A stretch of DNA of 64,000 nucleotides from Hungatella hathewayi (GTDB lineage Bacteria; Bacillota; Clostridia; Lachnospirales; Lachnospiraceae). Of the stretch, positions 18,226 to 27,166 are shown one piece after another. A program made the translations under genes and the position numbers. The stretch covers positions 5,358,001 through 5,422,000 of the forward strand of contig CP102274.1 in assembly GCA_025149285.1 (NCBI GenBank), read 5' to 3'. Within the stretch, counting starts at the first letter, position 1, and the number at the start of each line of letters is the position of its first letter. The notes under the pieces were generated by a model. The model had not been told where the DNA came from and did not search any database. It saw only the letters and a program-made list of their open reading frames with translations.

Positions 18226-18582
18226 ATGCGTACAAAACGATATACCGTTGTCATTGCGGGACTAATACCGGAAATTGCCACTCAGAACATCCTGGTTAAG
18301 ATTTGGGGAAAGGCCGCCAAAAAAGTATACGCGAGTACAGGCATATATGTAAATGCATGGTTAAGCGAATCTTATTTCCTTTGTGGGGATAAACGAGGAC
18401 CTGATTTGGATGGTTTGACCGCTAACTTTATAATTATATGGAATCCTGTCGAAGTGGAAAGTTATGAAAAATTCCATGAAGCGTTCACACAGGTTGTAAA
18501 CGGTGTAAGGGACATATTGGGCAATCCATATGTGTGGATTACGATAGATGACATAGAGTTCTACTATTTTGTAAAATGCTGA
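18226..18582 (+). CDS. Conserved-looking protein of unknown function
   Basis: 118 residues, no signal peptide or membrane helix. I do not recognise the family. It looks like a compact alpha/beta protein with a charged middle (CGDKRGPDLDG) and an aromatic C-terminus (YVWITIDDIEFYYFVKC). It lies 45 bases after the M20 amidohydrolase and is followed by a GC-rich hairpin, so the two may form one transcript. Confidence 0.6.
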   Translation: MRTKRYTVVIAGLIPEIATQNILVKIWGKAAKKVYASTGIYVNAWLSESYFLCGDKRGPDLDGLTANFIIIWNPVEVESYEKFHEAFTQVVNGVRDILGNPYVWITIDDIEFYYFVKC

Positions 18583-18589
18583 AAGCTAG

Positions 18590-18609
18590 GAGCCGCCTTT
18601 GGGCGGCTT
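18590..18609 (+). terminator. GC-rich hairpin after the 118-residue gene
   Basis: GCCGCC pairs with GGCGGC around a short loop, inside a longer CTAGGA/TCCTAG arm. The following T-run is short (CTTTCC). Confidence 0.55.
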
Positions 18610-18615
18610 TCCTAG

Positions 18616-18858
18616 TCCCCAAAGCGCTGACTCATTAAGTTGTCTGCCGATTCAGACAGGCGTCCTGTTTGTATTGCACGTAAAATGAGCGTGTAAAGCT
18701 AAGTTTTAGAGGCACAAAGATAATTCTTCTTAGTGCTTGTCTAGTCTTTATTATGGTCCTGACTCCCCCTATTGCTATTAAGCTGCTTAAGGGACAAGTA
18801 TCAGATACCCTTGAAATAAATGTAGCAGCATACATAAAGATAATTGCTATTAAAGGAA
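18616..18858. other. Intergenic region
   Basis: No convincing gene or RNA. Short open frames on both strands lack ribosome sites. Confidence 0.4.
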
Positions 18859-18895
18859 AAGGGAATACCCCTGCCTCTGCATGCTGTATTCCCTT
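18859..18895 (-). terminator. Terminator of the sigma/HTH pair
   Basis: AAGGGAATA pairs with TATTCCCTT around a 19-base loop, with TTTTCCTTT following on the minus strand. Confidence 0.7.
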
Positions 18896-18970
18896 ACTCT
18901 CTGTCTCCTTAAAGACTCATAGTTACTGGTCCTCCTGTCGTTAACTGCGGATTAAGAAGGAAATTCAGTC

Positions 18971-19177
18971 TTATTTTTGCTCGTTTTCAGTCCCCTCAAT
19001 AGAAAACTGTTCAATACAGGATACAAAGGTCTTAGAAAGTTCCTGATATAAGTCCTCTGAAAATATTCCTTTGATTCTGGACCTGCTTAACACCATGGGA
19101 CGGTACATCAAAAACAGTTCCTCCCTTGCCCCCTTGTCTCCCTGCTTAGCCTTCATTAACAGTTCTTTAAAATTCAT
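18971..19177 (-). CDS. Small conjugative-element helix-turn-helix protein (HTH_16-like)
   Basis: 68 residues. MNFKELLMKAKQGDKGAREE resembles the N-terminus of the HTH_16 proteins found next to sigma-like regulators in Tn916/Tn1549-type elements. It overlaps the upstream sigma-like gene by 11 bases, as its counterpart does at 57045-57257. A decayed relative lies at 16570-16690. A role in switching element genes on is inferred from family context. Confidence 0.75.
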   Translation of the reverse strand: MNFKELLMKAKQGDKGAREELFLMYRPMVLSRSRIKGIFSEDLYQELSKTFVSCIEQFSIEGTENEQK

Positions 19178-19607
19178 TGCGTATTTTCCATCCTTTCCTC
19201 ATTTTTTTCTTCGCATAGTTGAAAACAGAGGCGGCCTTTTTATAGTCCATGCCCAAATGCCTGCCGATTTCTTGATATGTCAGCTGTCTAAAAACCTTCA
19301 TAAACACTACAAGAATTTCCATATCTGTCAGAGCATCAAGCGCCGTTTCTCCTGACTCACCAATCTGGCTTTCCATATACTGACGAACTTCATCCGGTAT
19401 CAGTGGAATCTGCTCCGTTTCTTCCCATAAAAATGGCTTACTGTCCGTTATATCACACAACGGTTCTGGAAGCAGCTTCTCTAACGGGCTTTCATGATTG
19501 CTTATTTTTATTTCACGGCATATGTAATCTCTCTTGGCACGTTTTAAAGCTGCTAATACATACCCCGTAAAACGGTATCTGATATTATCTTTCTTTTTCA
19601 CTTTCAT
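19167..19607 (-). CDS. Sigma-70 region 4-like regulator (Tn916 ORF7-type)
   Basis: 146 residues. The C-terminal part (about 95-140) has a sigma region 4 helix-turn-helix (LTDMEILVVFMKVFRQ, then TYQEIGRHLGMDYKKAASVF). The basic N-terminus (RYRFTGYVLAALKRAKRDY) is typical of Tn916 ORF7-type proteins. GGAGGG lies 4-5 bases before the ATG. No other conjugation genes surround it, so this pair is likely the remainder of a lost element. Confidence 0.8.
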   Translation of the reverse strand: MKVKKKDNIRYRFTGYVLAALKRAKRDYICREIKISNHESPLEKLLPEPLCDITDSKPFLWEETEQIPLIPDEVRQYMESQIGESGETALDALTDMEILVVFMKVFRQLTYQEIGRHLGMDYKKAASVFNYAKKKMRKGWKIRNEF

Positions 19608-20011
19608 AGTCCCTCCGAATGTAGAATTATCTCTTTTCAGAAAGACTATGGTGGGCCACGGACCTTTGTCCTATATATTCCCCTGCTCATGAGGGTGTAT
19701 ACTGTTATTTTGAAAACAAAAGAGGAACAGCTTTGTACTGTTCCCCTTAAAAAGAATTGTTGATATTGGCTTTTTGCTATATCGCATTCTTTAAGTCTTT
19801 GGCTCTTTGCTACTCTTCCTTTCTCTAAGTTATATACCTTTATATTTAGGGATAATAGTTTATGTTTAATTTCCGGTTCTATATTAACTTAATAAAATAA
19901 TGTCCATCATCCATAAAGAGGTAATGTACTTGAAGAGTCCAGACCATCAGCTAATTTATTGGTTTTTGATACGCTGCTTTTTCTACAACACCCGTAAGAA
20001 ATACCGACAAT
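19608..20011. other. Intergenic region with one hairpin
   Basis: A hairpin at 19722-19748 (AGGAACAG/CTGTTCCC with A- and T-runs) may be a terminator. No gene is supported. Confidence 0.4.
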
Positions 20012-20093
20012 TCTTAATTAATAGCATAGGCAAAGCCTACAAATCAATCCATAGAGGGATAGCAGTTGGTTTTGTCTCTCAAAGCCTTTCATA
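20012..20093 (-). pseudogene. Fossil 5' end of a DUF3795 gene
   Basis: On the minus strand, from ATG 20093, the codons read MKGFERQNQLLSLYGLICRL, then a stop. This matches the N-terminus MKGFNRQNQLFSLCGLNCGL of the intact copies, but the key cysteines are lost. The rest of the gene is not recognisable. Confidence 0.7.
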
Positions 20094-20099
20094 ACGCCT

Positions 20100-20610
20100 C
20101 CAAAAACAGATTACCAGCCCGCTCTTTGATAAGCCAATTTTAGATAATCATCATAACATTTGAACTGCACACACGGTCTCATAATTCGCTCAGGCTTAAT
20201 AAATTATCCTAATAGTCATCTGCTCACATTTTTTTAGTCAGTATACTATAGGATTTTCAACGAGGCTCTATCTGTTCAAATTCTCAAAGGAAATGAGACT
20301 CAAAGGAACTCCAGTACTCTATTATAATTCTCCTCCTCCCTAAGGACAGAATAGTTTCCACACAACAAAGCACCTGACTACCAGCAGCTAGAATCTTATC
20401 CTATCTAAAGTTACATTAGCCATGACTGATAGGATGTTCGCGGCTCTTGCAATTGGTAAACCGCCTCCACATTTAAGTCCGCATTTTCCGAGAATTGAAT
20501 AGAACATTGTTAGTTCCACCACTTTCTGGACTGGCTTCTGATTTTTCGCTTCGAGATGATGATACCCAGAAGTTAACCTTCTCCTACATCAGGGTACCCA
20601 AGTGAACACA
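20100..20610. other. Gene-poor region
   Basis: Nothing recognisable; probably decayed sequence. Confidence 0.4.
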
Positions 20611-20614
20611 TAGC

Positions 20615-21367
20615 TTACAGTAACTTTAACAGTTCTGTATGGATAAATCCATTTGTTCCCACCACACTGCTCCCCTTTTTCGGTTCAAGCGGTTTTCCTG
20701 TAAAATCAGTTACCTTGCCTCCTGCTTCCTGAATCATCAGCATGCCGGCTGCATAGTCCCAGGGATTTAGATATATCTCGAAATAGCCTCCCTGTCTGCC
20801 GCAGGCGGTATATGCCAGTTCCAGAGCGGCAGAGCCAATCCTGCGGACATCCTGGCACTGACCGAACACCCTGCGGAACCGGGCAAAATTTTCATCGGCC
20901 ACTTCTCTTTTTGCTGTTCCCAGCCCAATCATTGTGTCGGATAGTTTTTCTGCATTTGATACATGTATGGGCTGCCCATTTAGAAAGCTGCCCTTTCCCT
21001 TAATTGCAGAAAACACTTCATCGCGGAAGGGATCGTATATAATTCCCATAATAATATCCCCCTGGCGGCAAAGGGCTAAAGATACAACGCTGTGCTGATA
21101 GTCGTGCATAAGGTTTGTCGTCCCGTCAACAGGGTCTAAAATCCAAAAGCTATCCGCTTTTATTTCCTGCAATCCGGTTTCTTCTCCAAGGAATTGAATA
21201 TCCGGCGCAAGGGCAAACAGTTCCTTTTTTAAGAAATTCTGTACGGCAATATCTACCTGCGTTACATAATCTGCAAGACCTTTCTCTTTTACATGAGCGG
21301 CCATTTCACGGTTTTTAATTAGCCCTTGCGTTTTTGTTACTAAACTGATAATTTTCTGAATATCCAT
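20615..21367 (-). CDS. Inositol-monophosphatase-family phosphatase
   Basis: This 250-residue Mg-dependent, Li-sensitive-type phosphatase acts on sugar or inositol monophosphates; the exact substrate (inositol-1-phosphate, fructose-1,6-bisphosphate or PAP) cannot be told. Metal-binding motifs are GEE (61-63), DPVDGTTN (78-85) and WDYAAG (203-208). ATG 21367 has GGAGG about 9 bases upstream; the upstream methionines overlap that site. A truncated relative lies at 47036-47310. The nearby IbrA resembles PAPS reductases, so a PAP-phosphatase role is a possible but untested link. Confidence 0.9.
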   Translation of the reverse strand: MDIQKIISLVTKTQGLIKNREMAAHVKEKGLADYVTQVDIAVQNFLKKELFALAPDIQFLGEETGLQEIKADSFWILDPVDGTTNLMHDYQHSVVSLALCRQGDIIMGIIYDPFRDEVFSAIKGKGSFLNGQPIHVSNAEKLSDTMIGLGTAKREVADENFARFRRVFGQCQDVRRIGSAALELAYTACGRQGGYFEIYLNPWDYAAGMLMIQEAGGKVTDFTGKPLEPKKGSSVVGTNGFIHTELLKLL

Positions 21368-21498
21368 ATGCGTTTCCTCCATAGGCATCAAATACCTGGT
21401 TGCAAAATAGAGATTTGCAAACCATGCTTATTAATTTAAAGGGTTAAGAAAATAAGGTTTGAAAGAACACGACAAACATGAATTGACAAAGCTTAACA

Positions 21499-22269
21499 TT
21501 ATACCTTGAGAACCAGCCGAACTAGGCCAATAATTAGCAAATGAATCGGATAAAAGGCATAGAATAACCAACGTGGAACCTTCAGGTTTGTATGGGTACA
21601 GGGGAAGATAAACAAAGCGGCAAAGGCCATTGCAAAAGTCCAATCAAATGTAAGACCACCCAAGGTGAGATTCCGAAAATCACCGGGGCGGGCGAAAAGC
21701 GCTGGCAGAACTGTAAACAGCAGATAGAACATGGCCCCTACTACCGGATTGTTGCGGCAAAGATAGAACACCAGCATCAAAAAAATTCCGTTGCTGGAGT
21801 AGTCGAAGTTCCACCATGAAATCACAAAAAAGGTCAGTGCGAACAGCCACCATTTGCGTTCTTTCCATCCATACATCGCCAAAAGGCTTAGAAACAAAGT
21901 AAAGAAGATATTCCAGTTAGTAAACTGCGACCAAAAGTCATACGGATGAAAGGCAAAGATATAACAGGGTTGAGAAATCAGTGCAAATATTCCCAAACGG
22001 AATAAATATTTCTTGATATCATGAGTATATAGCAGGCCCACTGTCATGCAATAACAGAAAATCGGAAACGCCAGCCGTCCGATCCAACGCAGCACCCTTA
22101 CCTCCGGGAAAAAGACGCTGCCGATGTGGTCGATGAGCATTGAAACAATGGCGATTAGTTTGAGAAAATCAGTATCCAGATTCGTTTGCAGTCGGGCCTT
22201 ATTATCTGAAAACGTGGGTGGGGTAAGCAATAGCTCCTTCACCCGCATTAAATTTTGTGTTGTTTTCAT
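21499..22269 (-). CDS. TraX-family membrane protein
   Basis: 256 residues with about seven membrane helices. LDTDFLKLIAIVSMLIDHIG (31-50) and the following RWIGRLAFPIFCYCMTVG are hallmarks of TraX, named for the F-pilin acetylase. In Clostridia such proteins are common and are probably acyltransferases acting at the membrane; the acceptor is unknown. The gene stands alone. Confidence 0.85.
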   Translation of the reverse strand: MKTTQNLMRVKELLLTPPTFSDNKARLQTNLDTDFLKLIAIVSMLIDHIGSVFFPEVRVLRWIGRLAFPIFCYCMTVGLLYTHDIKKYLFRLGIFALISQPCYIFAFHPYDFWSQFTNWNIFFTLFLSLLAMYGWKERKWWLFALTFFVISWWNFDYSSNGIFLMLVFYLCRNNPVVGAMFYLLFTVLPALFARPGDFRNLTLGGLTFDWTFAMAFAALFIFPCTHTNLKVPRWLFYAFYPIHLLIIGLVRLVLKV

Positions 22270-22360
22270 ATGGTTTCTGTCCTTTTGTTTTCATATTCAT
22301 TGCAGATAAATCAATTCAAATTTTTCAGTTCAACAAACTGGAAGTTATTATTCTGACAAA

Positions 22361-22506
22361 TTACTTTCTCCACTCCACTACATCATCAATCTTCTTGCGT
22401 GGCCTTTCTTTAGGAAATTCATTTGGATATGCAAAACTGGTGTAGTGGTTAAATAACGATCACACCGAAGAATAGCGTTATAAAATGGTATCGTCCTGTC
22501 TAACAT
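22361..22506 (-). pseudogene. Short decayed gene
   Basis: From ATG 22506 (GAGGAG 9 bases upstream) the reading frame begins MLDRTIPFYNAILRCDRY. It then continues in another frame as FAYPNEFPKERPRKKIDD and VVEWRK. The 146-base length fits a frameshift. Resemblance to an acetyltransferase fragment is weak. Confidence 0.4.
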
Positions 22507-22556
22507 TTAATTTTACTCTCCTCAAAATTTCAATTTATTTATATGCCCGCTGCACA

Positions 22557-23021
22557 TTAGCTATTTAGAAGTTTTGTTAAATCCTCAATGGATACGTCCA
22601 TTTTTGCAGAGACTTCTTCCATAGTCATTCCAGAAGCAAGGAACCGCTTTACTACCATCTGCATATCCTCTCCAACCTCTATGAGATGCTCGTCCAAATC
22701 GTAGAACCGGATTACACGTTGTCCCCAGCTATGCTCAATGACTTCTCCCAAATATTCGATGTCCGAGTATGCTTTCAGCTTATTCAGGAAACCATCAAAA
22801 TCCTGTTCCTCAAAGACGATCTCCGCATTGTTGGATTTCTTCAGTACCTTTTCCTTTGGTATACTTACCAGCCAGTCAAAATCCTGCTGTAATGCCAGAC
22901 CGCAGGTAAAAGCGATATTCCTTCCGTAATCCTGATAGACTTCTACCCCGAACAGTTCCTCATAAAACTTTCTTGCGGCGCTGATGTCCGCTACCGATAT
23001 TACTGTACATACATACTTCAT
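22557..23021 (-). CDS. VOC (glyoxalase/bleomycin-resistance) family protein
   Basis: 154 residues, one VOC module pair. It starts MKYVCTVISVADISAARKFY and includes EVIEHSWGQRVIRFYDLDEH, typical of the family's second metal-site strand. The last 40 residues add a small helical tail with a possible helix-turn-helix (TMEEVSAKMDVSIEDLTKLL). GAGGAG precedes ATG 23021. A broken paralog lies at 51822-52141. The substrate is unknown. Confidence 0.85.
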   Translation of the reverse strand: MKYVCTVISVADISAARKFYEELFGVEVYQDYGRNIAFTCGLALQQDFDWLVSIPKEKVLKKSNNAEIVFEEQDFDGFLNKLKAYSDIEYLGEVIEHSWGQRVIRFYDLDEHLIEVGEDMQMVVKRFLASGMTMEEVSAKMDVSIEDLTKLLNS

Positions 23022-23113
23022 ATAAACGCTCCTCAATCTATAGCTGTTCTTTATTTCTGATAAAGCCTTTTGTATAGCACGCAACTAAATAAAATTATAC
23101 TGCTTCCTTCTCT

Positions 23114-23875
23114 TTATAACCATACTGCCCAATCTCCATAGTCAAATGTACCGCTGCCGTGATGTAATTTACCATCTTCCCGTAACTGCCTGAACGCATT
23201 TCTCATTCTAATTAAAATCTCCGGCTGAATATCCAAACTATGATGCGCAGGAAAAACCTTTTTGACCGGAAGCTCCGAAATCTTTTCAAGAGAAGCAAGG
23301 TATGCGTCCGGGTCTGTTGACGGATAATAGGCAAATAAAGTGTCCTTGTAAACCAGGTCTCCGGTAAACAGATAACCTCTGTCTGATTCCCAGAAACACA
23401 TATGCCCCGGAGCATGGCCCGGTGTATGCAATACCTGTATATTCCGTCCACCTAATTCAATGTTCTCTCCATCCTCCAGTACCTTTGTTGGCGTTCCCTG
23501 GAAAAACTCATAAAAGCCTGTATCGTAACCGTCTGGTAAATCGCAGCGGTCTGCCACCATCTCTCTGATTGTTTCTATTGTCAGAGGAAACTCACCGTTC
23601 AGCCAGCTCAATTCTTCCGCATGGGCATAAAAGTCCGGAAAAAACTTATGACCCCCAATATGATCCCAATGAATATGGGTGGCAACGGCCGTAACAGGCT
23701 TATTTGTCAGCTTCATTACTTCATCATAAATATTGCAGATTCCCAGACCCGTATCAATCAATAAGCTGCGGCTGGATCCATTTAACAGATAGCAATGCGT
23801 CTCCTCCCAATGCCGGTATTCGCTGATAATATATGTATCTTCATCAATCTGATCAATCGTGAACCATTTATCCAT
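23114..23875 (-). CDS. Metallo-beta-lactamase-fold hydrolase
   Basis: This 253-residue cytoplasmic dinuclear-zinc hydrolase has THIHWDHIGGH (66-76; His67, His69, Asp71, His72) as the main metal motif, HTPGHAPGHMCF as the second and FTGDLVYK as the bridging Asp strand. It fits the glyoxalase II-like subgroup, but the substrate is unknown. ATG 23875 has GGAGG 11 bases upstream; longer starts are possible. Confidence 0.85.
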   Translation of the reverse strand: MDKWFTIDQIDEDTYIISEYRHWEETHCYLLNGSSRSLLIDTGLGICNIYDEVMKLTNKPVTAVATHIHWDHIGGHKFFPDFYAHAEELSWLNGEFPLTIETIREMVADRCDLPDGYDTGFYEFFQGTPTKVLEDGENIELGGRNIQVLHTPGHAPGHMCFWESDRGYLFTGDLVYKDTLFAYYPSTDPDAYLASLEKISELPVKKVFPAHHSLDIQPEILIRMRNAFRQLREDGKLHHGSGTFDYGDWAVWL

Positions 23876-23974
23876 TTGCAAGCATACCTCCATAATTAAT
23901 ATCTGATTCCCTTTGCAGAACATCACTTATTTTTCTGCCAAAGGGCGTTTATTACTTTCACTCATTAATATTAT

Positions 23975-24508
23975 TTACTCTTTTTCCGTCTCTTCCTCTA
24001 CAGGGCGCCACGCCTCTCCAAATTTTATATCCCTGAATAGCGCGGCAAGACCTGTAATCTGCTTGAGACGCAAAATTTCATCTCTATCCATTCCCAAATG
24101 CTTTGAGATCCAGGCGTCTGATCGCCCAAACTCATGAAGTTCCTTTACGATGTTGCTCATCAGATCCACATCGTGAGTGCCTCGTGCCCTGTTATGGCGA
24201 ACGGTGCTGGCCATACGTTTATCAATCGGTTTCTCAATGACAGAAACCGGCAGCAATCCCTGTTCTCTCTCGTAGATATCCGGATGATCCATCATCACCT
24301 GATACCGGTGGAAGCCGTCCACAATCAGATAAATATCCTGCGATTTTACATAATAGCATACGACCGGCATCGTATATCCGTCTTCTTTGATGCTCTCATA
24401 AAGCAGCCTCATTTCCGGCGGAGCAACCTTATTTGGATTGTAGTTATTGGGCCGTACCTTCTCTATTGGAACAGCTATCACATTATAAACTGGGCTTTTA
24501 TACTTCAT
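23975..24508 (-). CDS. ibrB: IbrB-type ParB-like protein
   Basis: 177 residues. The ParB/sulfiredoxin-type N-terminal domain contains NPNKVAPPEMRLLYESIKED, the family motif VDGFHRYQV and RMASTVRHNRARG (the ATP-binding-type ParB box). The C-terminal helix-turn-helix is SDAWISKHLGMDRDEILRLKQ. It overlaps the ibrA stop by 11 bases, so the two are coupled. In E. coli, IbrA and IbrB together activate prophage-borne eib genes; the mechanism is unknown. GAGGAAT precedes the ATG. A frameshifted second copy lies at 52797-53373. Confidence 0.88.
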   Translation of the reverse strand: MKYKSPVYNVIAVPIEKVRPNNYNPNKVAPPEMRLLYESIKEDGYTMPVVCYYVKSQDIYLIVDGFHRYQVMMDHPDIYEREQGLLPVSVIEKPIDKRMASTVRHNRARGTHDVDLMSNIVKELHEFGRSDAWISKHLGMDRDEILRLKQITGLAALFRDIKFGEAWRPVEEETEKE

Positions 24509-25829
24509 AATCGAATTCCTCTATACTTTTGTATTTACGGCGTATCATATCCAACCGTTTCTGTTGCTGCCGTGTCATCCCAAATCCCATGAAGCGGCAG
24601 ATATGGTCATTTTTCAAAATGCAGTAACACATCCGCTTCCAACTGGGGATATCCTTTGTGGATTTGATATCGTCCGTGTGATCCGGTATGGGTCCCACAA
24701 ATACAATCCGTGATTTTTGGTTCAATGTATAATTGGAAACACCGTTTCGTCTAATTTGATACCCCTTCTCCTGAAGCTCCTGAATTACAGACTCGTCCAA
24801 CCCACCGCCTGTCCCATGCCAGAACTGGATAGAGGTATTGAATTTCTTAGCGTAGTTATTCCGCAGCCTTTTGGGCAGTGTATCCAATAAAAACTTCGTA
24901 TAAGATTTCCATGTATGCCCCTCTGGCAAAGTAATATTCCGGTAGCCCATCGCTTTGCTCTTTCCATAAATGGAAGCGAAATTTGCGCCTTGTACACGCC
25001 CTACAAGCTTGCACCAAATCTCCGGGTCTATGACGCGGTATAGATTCAGGGCATCCTTCGCATAGTCATTAAACGGGGAGGCCACACGCATCTGCGAGGG
25101 CTTCAGTCCAGCCATATAATAGAGATCATACAGGCGGTTATAGTCATAACCAAATAAATAGGTGGCGTGCCATACATCATCCGTAGACCAGTCGTATAAA
25201 GGGGAGGCACACCAGACATCTTTAAACTGTTTGCTGATCCAGCAGGTATCCTTATAGCCATATTTTTTATTCAAAAACCCGCTGTACCGCTGTAAAGATT
25301 CATCTGCCCGATTTCCAAGCAGGCATACTGTTTTTCCGCCGTCATGGGCGTCCCGGTACCAGCGCCCGAATTGTTTTGCCAAATCTTCCTGGTGCATCCG
25401 GTAACGATATGTAGTCATTCTATTATTTTCCAGATTGATGACATATTCTTTTTGTGGCATCTCCCGGACCCAGAGTTCCTTCTTCGTATCATCCCATGGA
25501 TACCAGTACATCTCATAGCTGCTTAATGCGGTTCTGGTGGCCATGGGCAAGCAGACCCAATAAAGCTCAACCTGATCCTGAATCCGTTCAAAGGTGCGTT
25601 CCACATACTCAGTCGTCACCGTATACTGTGCCTCAAAGTCCTGATGAAACACGCCAATGGCCCTTTCCGGATAATGCTGATTCCGATAATCCAGAACCAG
25701 ATTGAGCAGCAAACCGCTGTCCTTGCCTCCGGAAAAAGAGACATAGATATGATCAAACTCCTCAAAGAGAAAATGCATCCGCGCTAAAAACGCATCATAA
25801 ACATTCATATGCAGATACTCTCTTACCAA
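24498..25829 (-). CDS. ibrA: IbrA-type PAPS-reductase-like protein (DUF3440)
   Basis: 443 residues. An N-terminal PP-loop ATPase domain has SFSGGKDSG (31-39), the adenylation loop of the PAPS-reductase/ATP-sulfurylase superfamily. The DUF3440 C-terminus follows, with conserved SPLYDWSTDDVW and a Cys-containing tail (WKRMCYCILKNDHICRFMGFG). The annotated start is TTG 25829 with GAGAGGTG close upstream; the downstream ATG (residue 8) is possible. It pairs with ibrB. Decayed pieces of a second copy lie at 53363-53645 and 60155-60223. Chemistry is unknown; nucleotide or sulfur transfer to DNA or RNA is speculation. Confidence 0.88.
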   Translation of the reverse strand: MVREYLHMNVYDAFLARMHFLFEEFDHIYVSFSGGKDSGLLLNLVLDYRNQHYPERAIGVFHQDFEAQYTVTTEYVERTFERIQDQVELYWVCLPMATRTALSSYEMYWYPWDDTKKELWVREMPQKEYVINLENNRMTTYRYRMHQEDLAKQFGRWYRDAHDGGKTVCLLGNRADESLQRYSGFLNKKYGYKDTCWISKQFKDVWCASPLYDWSTDDVWHATYLFGYDYNRLYDLYYMAGLKPSQMRVASPFNDYAKDALNLYRVIDPEIWCKLVGRVQGANFASIYGKSKAMGYRNITLPEGHTWKSYTKFLLDTLPKRLRNNYAKKFNTSIQFWHGTGGGLDESVIQELQEKGYQIRRNGVSNYTLNQKSRIVFVGPIPDHTDDIKSTKDIPSWKRMCYCILKNDHICRFMGFGMTRQQQKRLDMIRRKYKSIEEFDYEV

Positions 25830-25994
25830 AAATACACCTCTCTTCTTCTGTCCTTTCCAAGAACCGGATACATTTCGATGAACTCACTTCGATTCTCAAT
25901 TCCTCACTATCCATTAATGAACGATGTCTGTATCCAAATTCTCACTTTTTCTTTCGCAGTTTCAAGTCAATATTATTCTTTTCTGCTTCCGCCT

Positions 25995-26483
25995 TCAGCA
26001 ACCAAGCAGTAAAAGCGCTTTTTCTTTGAGCGTCAGGTTTTCCAAATCGGATCTGTTCTCAATTTTTCCAAGTACCGCTCTCAGTTCATGAATCTTCAGA
26101 AGGTTTACTGCAACACAAAATAAGGTCTTTTTACGGCCATCATTATATCCTGCAAGAAGAGTGCCCAGTATTTCTACCTTTTCTTCCTGCTCTGCATTGT
26201 AAGCTTCAATCCCAATCTGCCGGGCCTTCTCTAAATCGCTCTTCTGGTTTCGATGTGAAATAAAAGAATCAAATTTGTCTATCTTCTCGTATTTTTCGCA
26301 GGGGTATTCATTGCATTGAAAGCAATACTCTATCCCATTATGTTCCATACTGCACCTTGCTATTTTACATGAGTGATTTTCCTCACCACAACCGAGACAA
26401 TTTTTATTCAAATACATAGGGCAAAGCCCACAATTCAATCCACAGAGAGAAAATAATTTATTTTGTCGATGGAATCCTTTCAT
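25995..26483 (-). CDS. DUF3795 cysteine-rich protein
   Basis: 162 residues. The N-terminal half holds a dense Cys pattern: CGLNCGLC, CLGC, CKIARC, CFQC and a later C. This could bind zinc or an iron-sulfur cluster. The C-terminal half is helical (KSDLEKARQIGIEAYNAEQE). It lies upstream of ibrA on the same strand. It is the most intact of a family with relatives at 20012, 41145, 49772 and 52250. Function is unknown in all of them. Confidence 0.85.
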   Translation of the reverse strand: MKGFHRQNKLFSLCGLNCGLCPMYLNKNCLGCGEENHSCKIARCSMEHNGIEYCFQCNEYPCEKYEKIDKFDSFISHRNQKSDLEKARQIGIEAYNAEQEEKVEILGTLLAGYNDGRKKTLFCVAVNLLKIHELRAVLGKIENRSDLENLTLKEKALLLLGC

Positions 26484-26572
26484 GCTGCCTCCCTAAACGG
26501 TTTACACACCTGTGTTTCCCTCTTTCCTTGTTTTTTATCATTGTAACATCTCCTGTGCTGCCAGGCAATTCC

Positions 26573-27166
26573 CTATAAAGAGAAATTACCTAATACAGAC
26601 TGAATAAACGGCTGGGAAAAAAACATTACTACGCCAACCGTTACATATAAAAGATATAACTCACGTTCCTTGCAGCCAAGCCAGTTTAATTGTGGAAACC
26701 GATTAATAATCAATTTTCCTATTAAATATCCTATCATTGTACCTGCCACATTCGTTATCACATCATTTATATCGGTTGCGCGAAAGGTAAATATCTGCAG
26801 TATTTCAATACCCAGTGATGTCATCAGGCCCAAGCCCACTGTTTTCATCATACTTCTGTATTCGGGCCATAAGCATGGAACAAATATACCTAATGGGATA
26901 AAAAGCAAAACATTCAGATAGCTGTTCGTTATATCGGTCAACATCCCACGCAGAGGAATAAAGTTATGAGATAAAACGATTCTCATCCCTGCTATATTGG
27001 GAAATCCCACTAAAAAGCATATTGCAGCCAGATATAATGAAAAAAGTATATAGGCTGCCGTCTTTTTTATGTTATGAAATATAAATATATGATATAAAAA
27101 AAGAATCGGTATCAGTATCGCTGATGCAGCCGCAGTTTCTATCCCTGTTGAATATATTCTATACAT
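26573..27166 (-). CDS. VanZ-like membrane protein
   Basis: About 197 residues with five membrane helices. FIPLGIFVPCLWPEY and GIEILQIFTFRATDINDVITN are the VanZ-family signature. VanZ confers low-level teicoplanin tolerance in enterococci, but most family members have no assigned role. The gene overlaps the end of the ABC ATPase gene and is the last gene of that operon. The likely start is ATG 27166 with GGAG six bases upstream; earlier ATGs exist. Confidence 0.82.
   Translation of the reverse strand: MYRIYSTGIETAAASAILIPILFLYHIFIFHNIKKTAAYILFSLYLAAICFLVGFPNIAGMRIVLSHNFIPLRGMLTDITNSYLNVLLFIPLGIFVPCLWPEYRSMMKTVGLGLMTSLGIEILQIFTFRATDINDVITNVAGTMIGYLIGKLIINRFPQLNWLGCKERELYLLYVTVGVVMFFSQPFIQSVLGNFSL

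Noticed and set aside
23975..25829. A Dnd phosphorothioation system because of the PAPS-reductase-like protein
   Set aside because: No other dnd genes are nearby; the pair fits IbrA/IbrB better.
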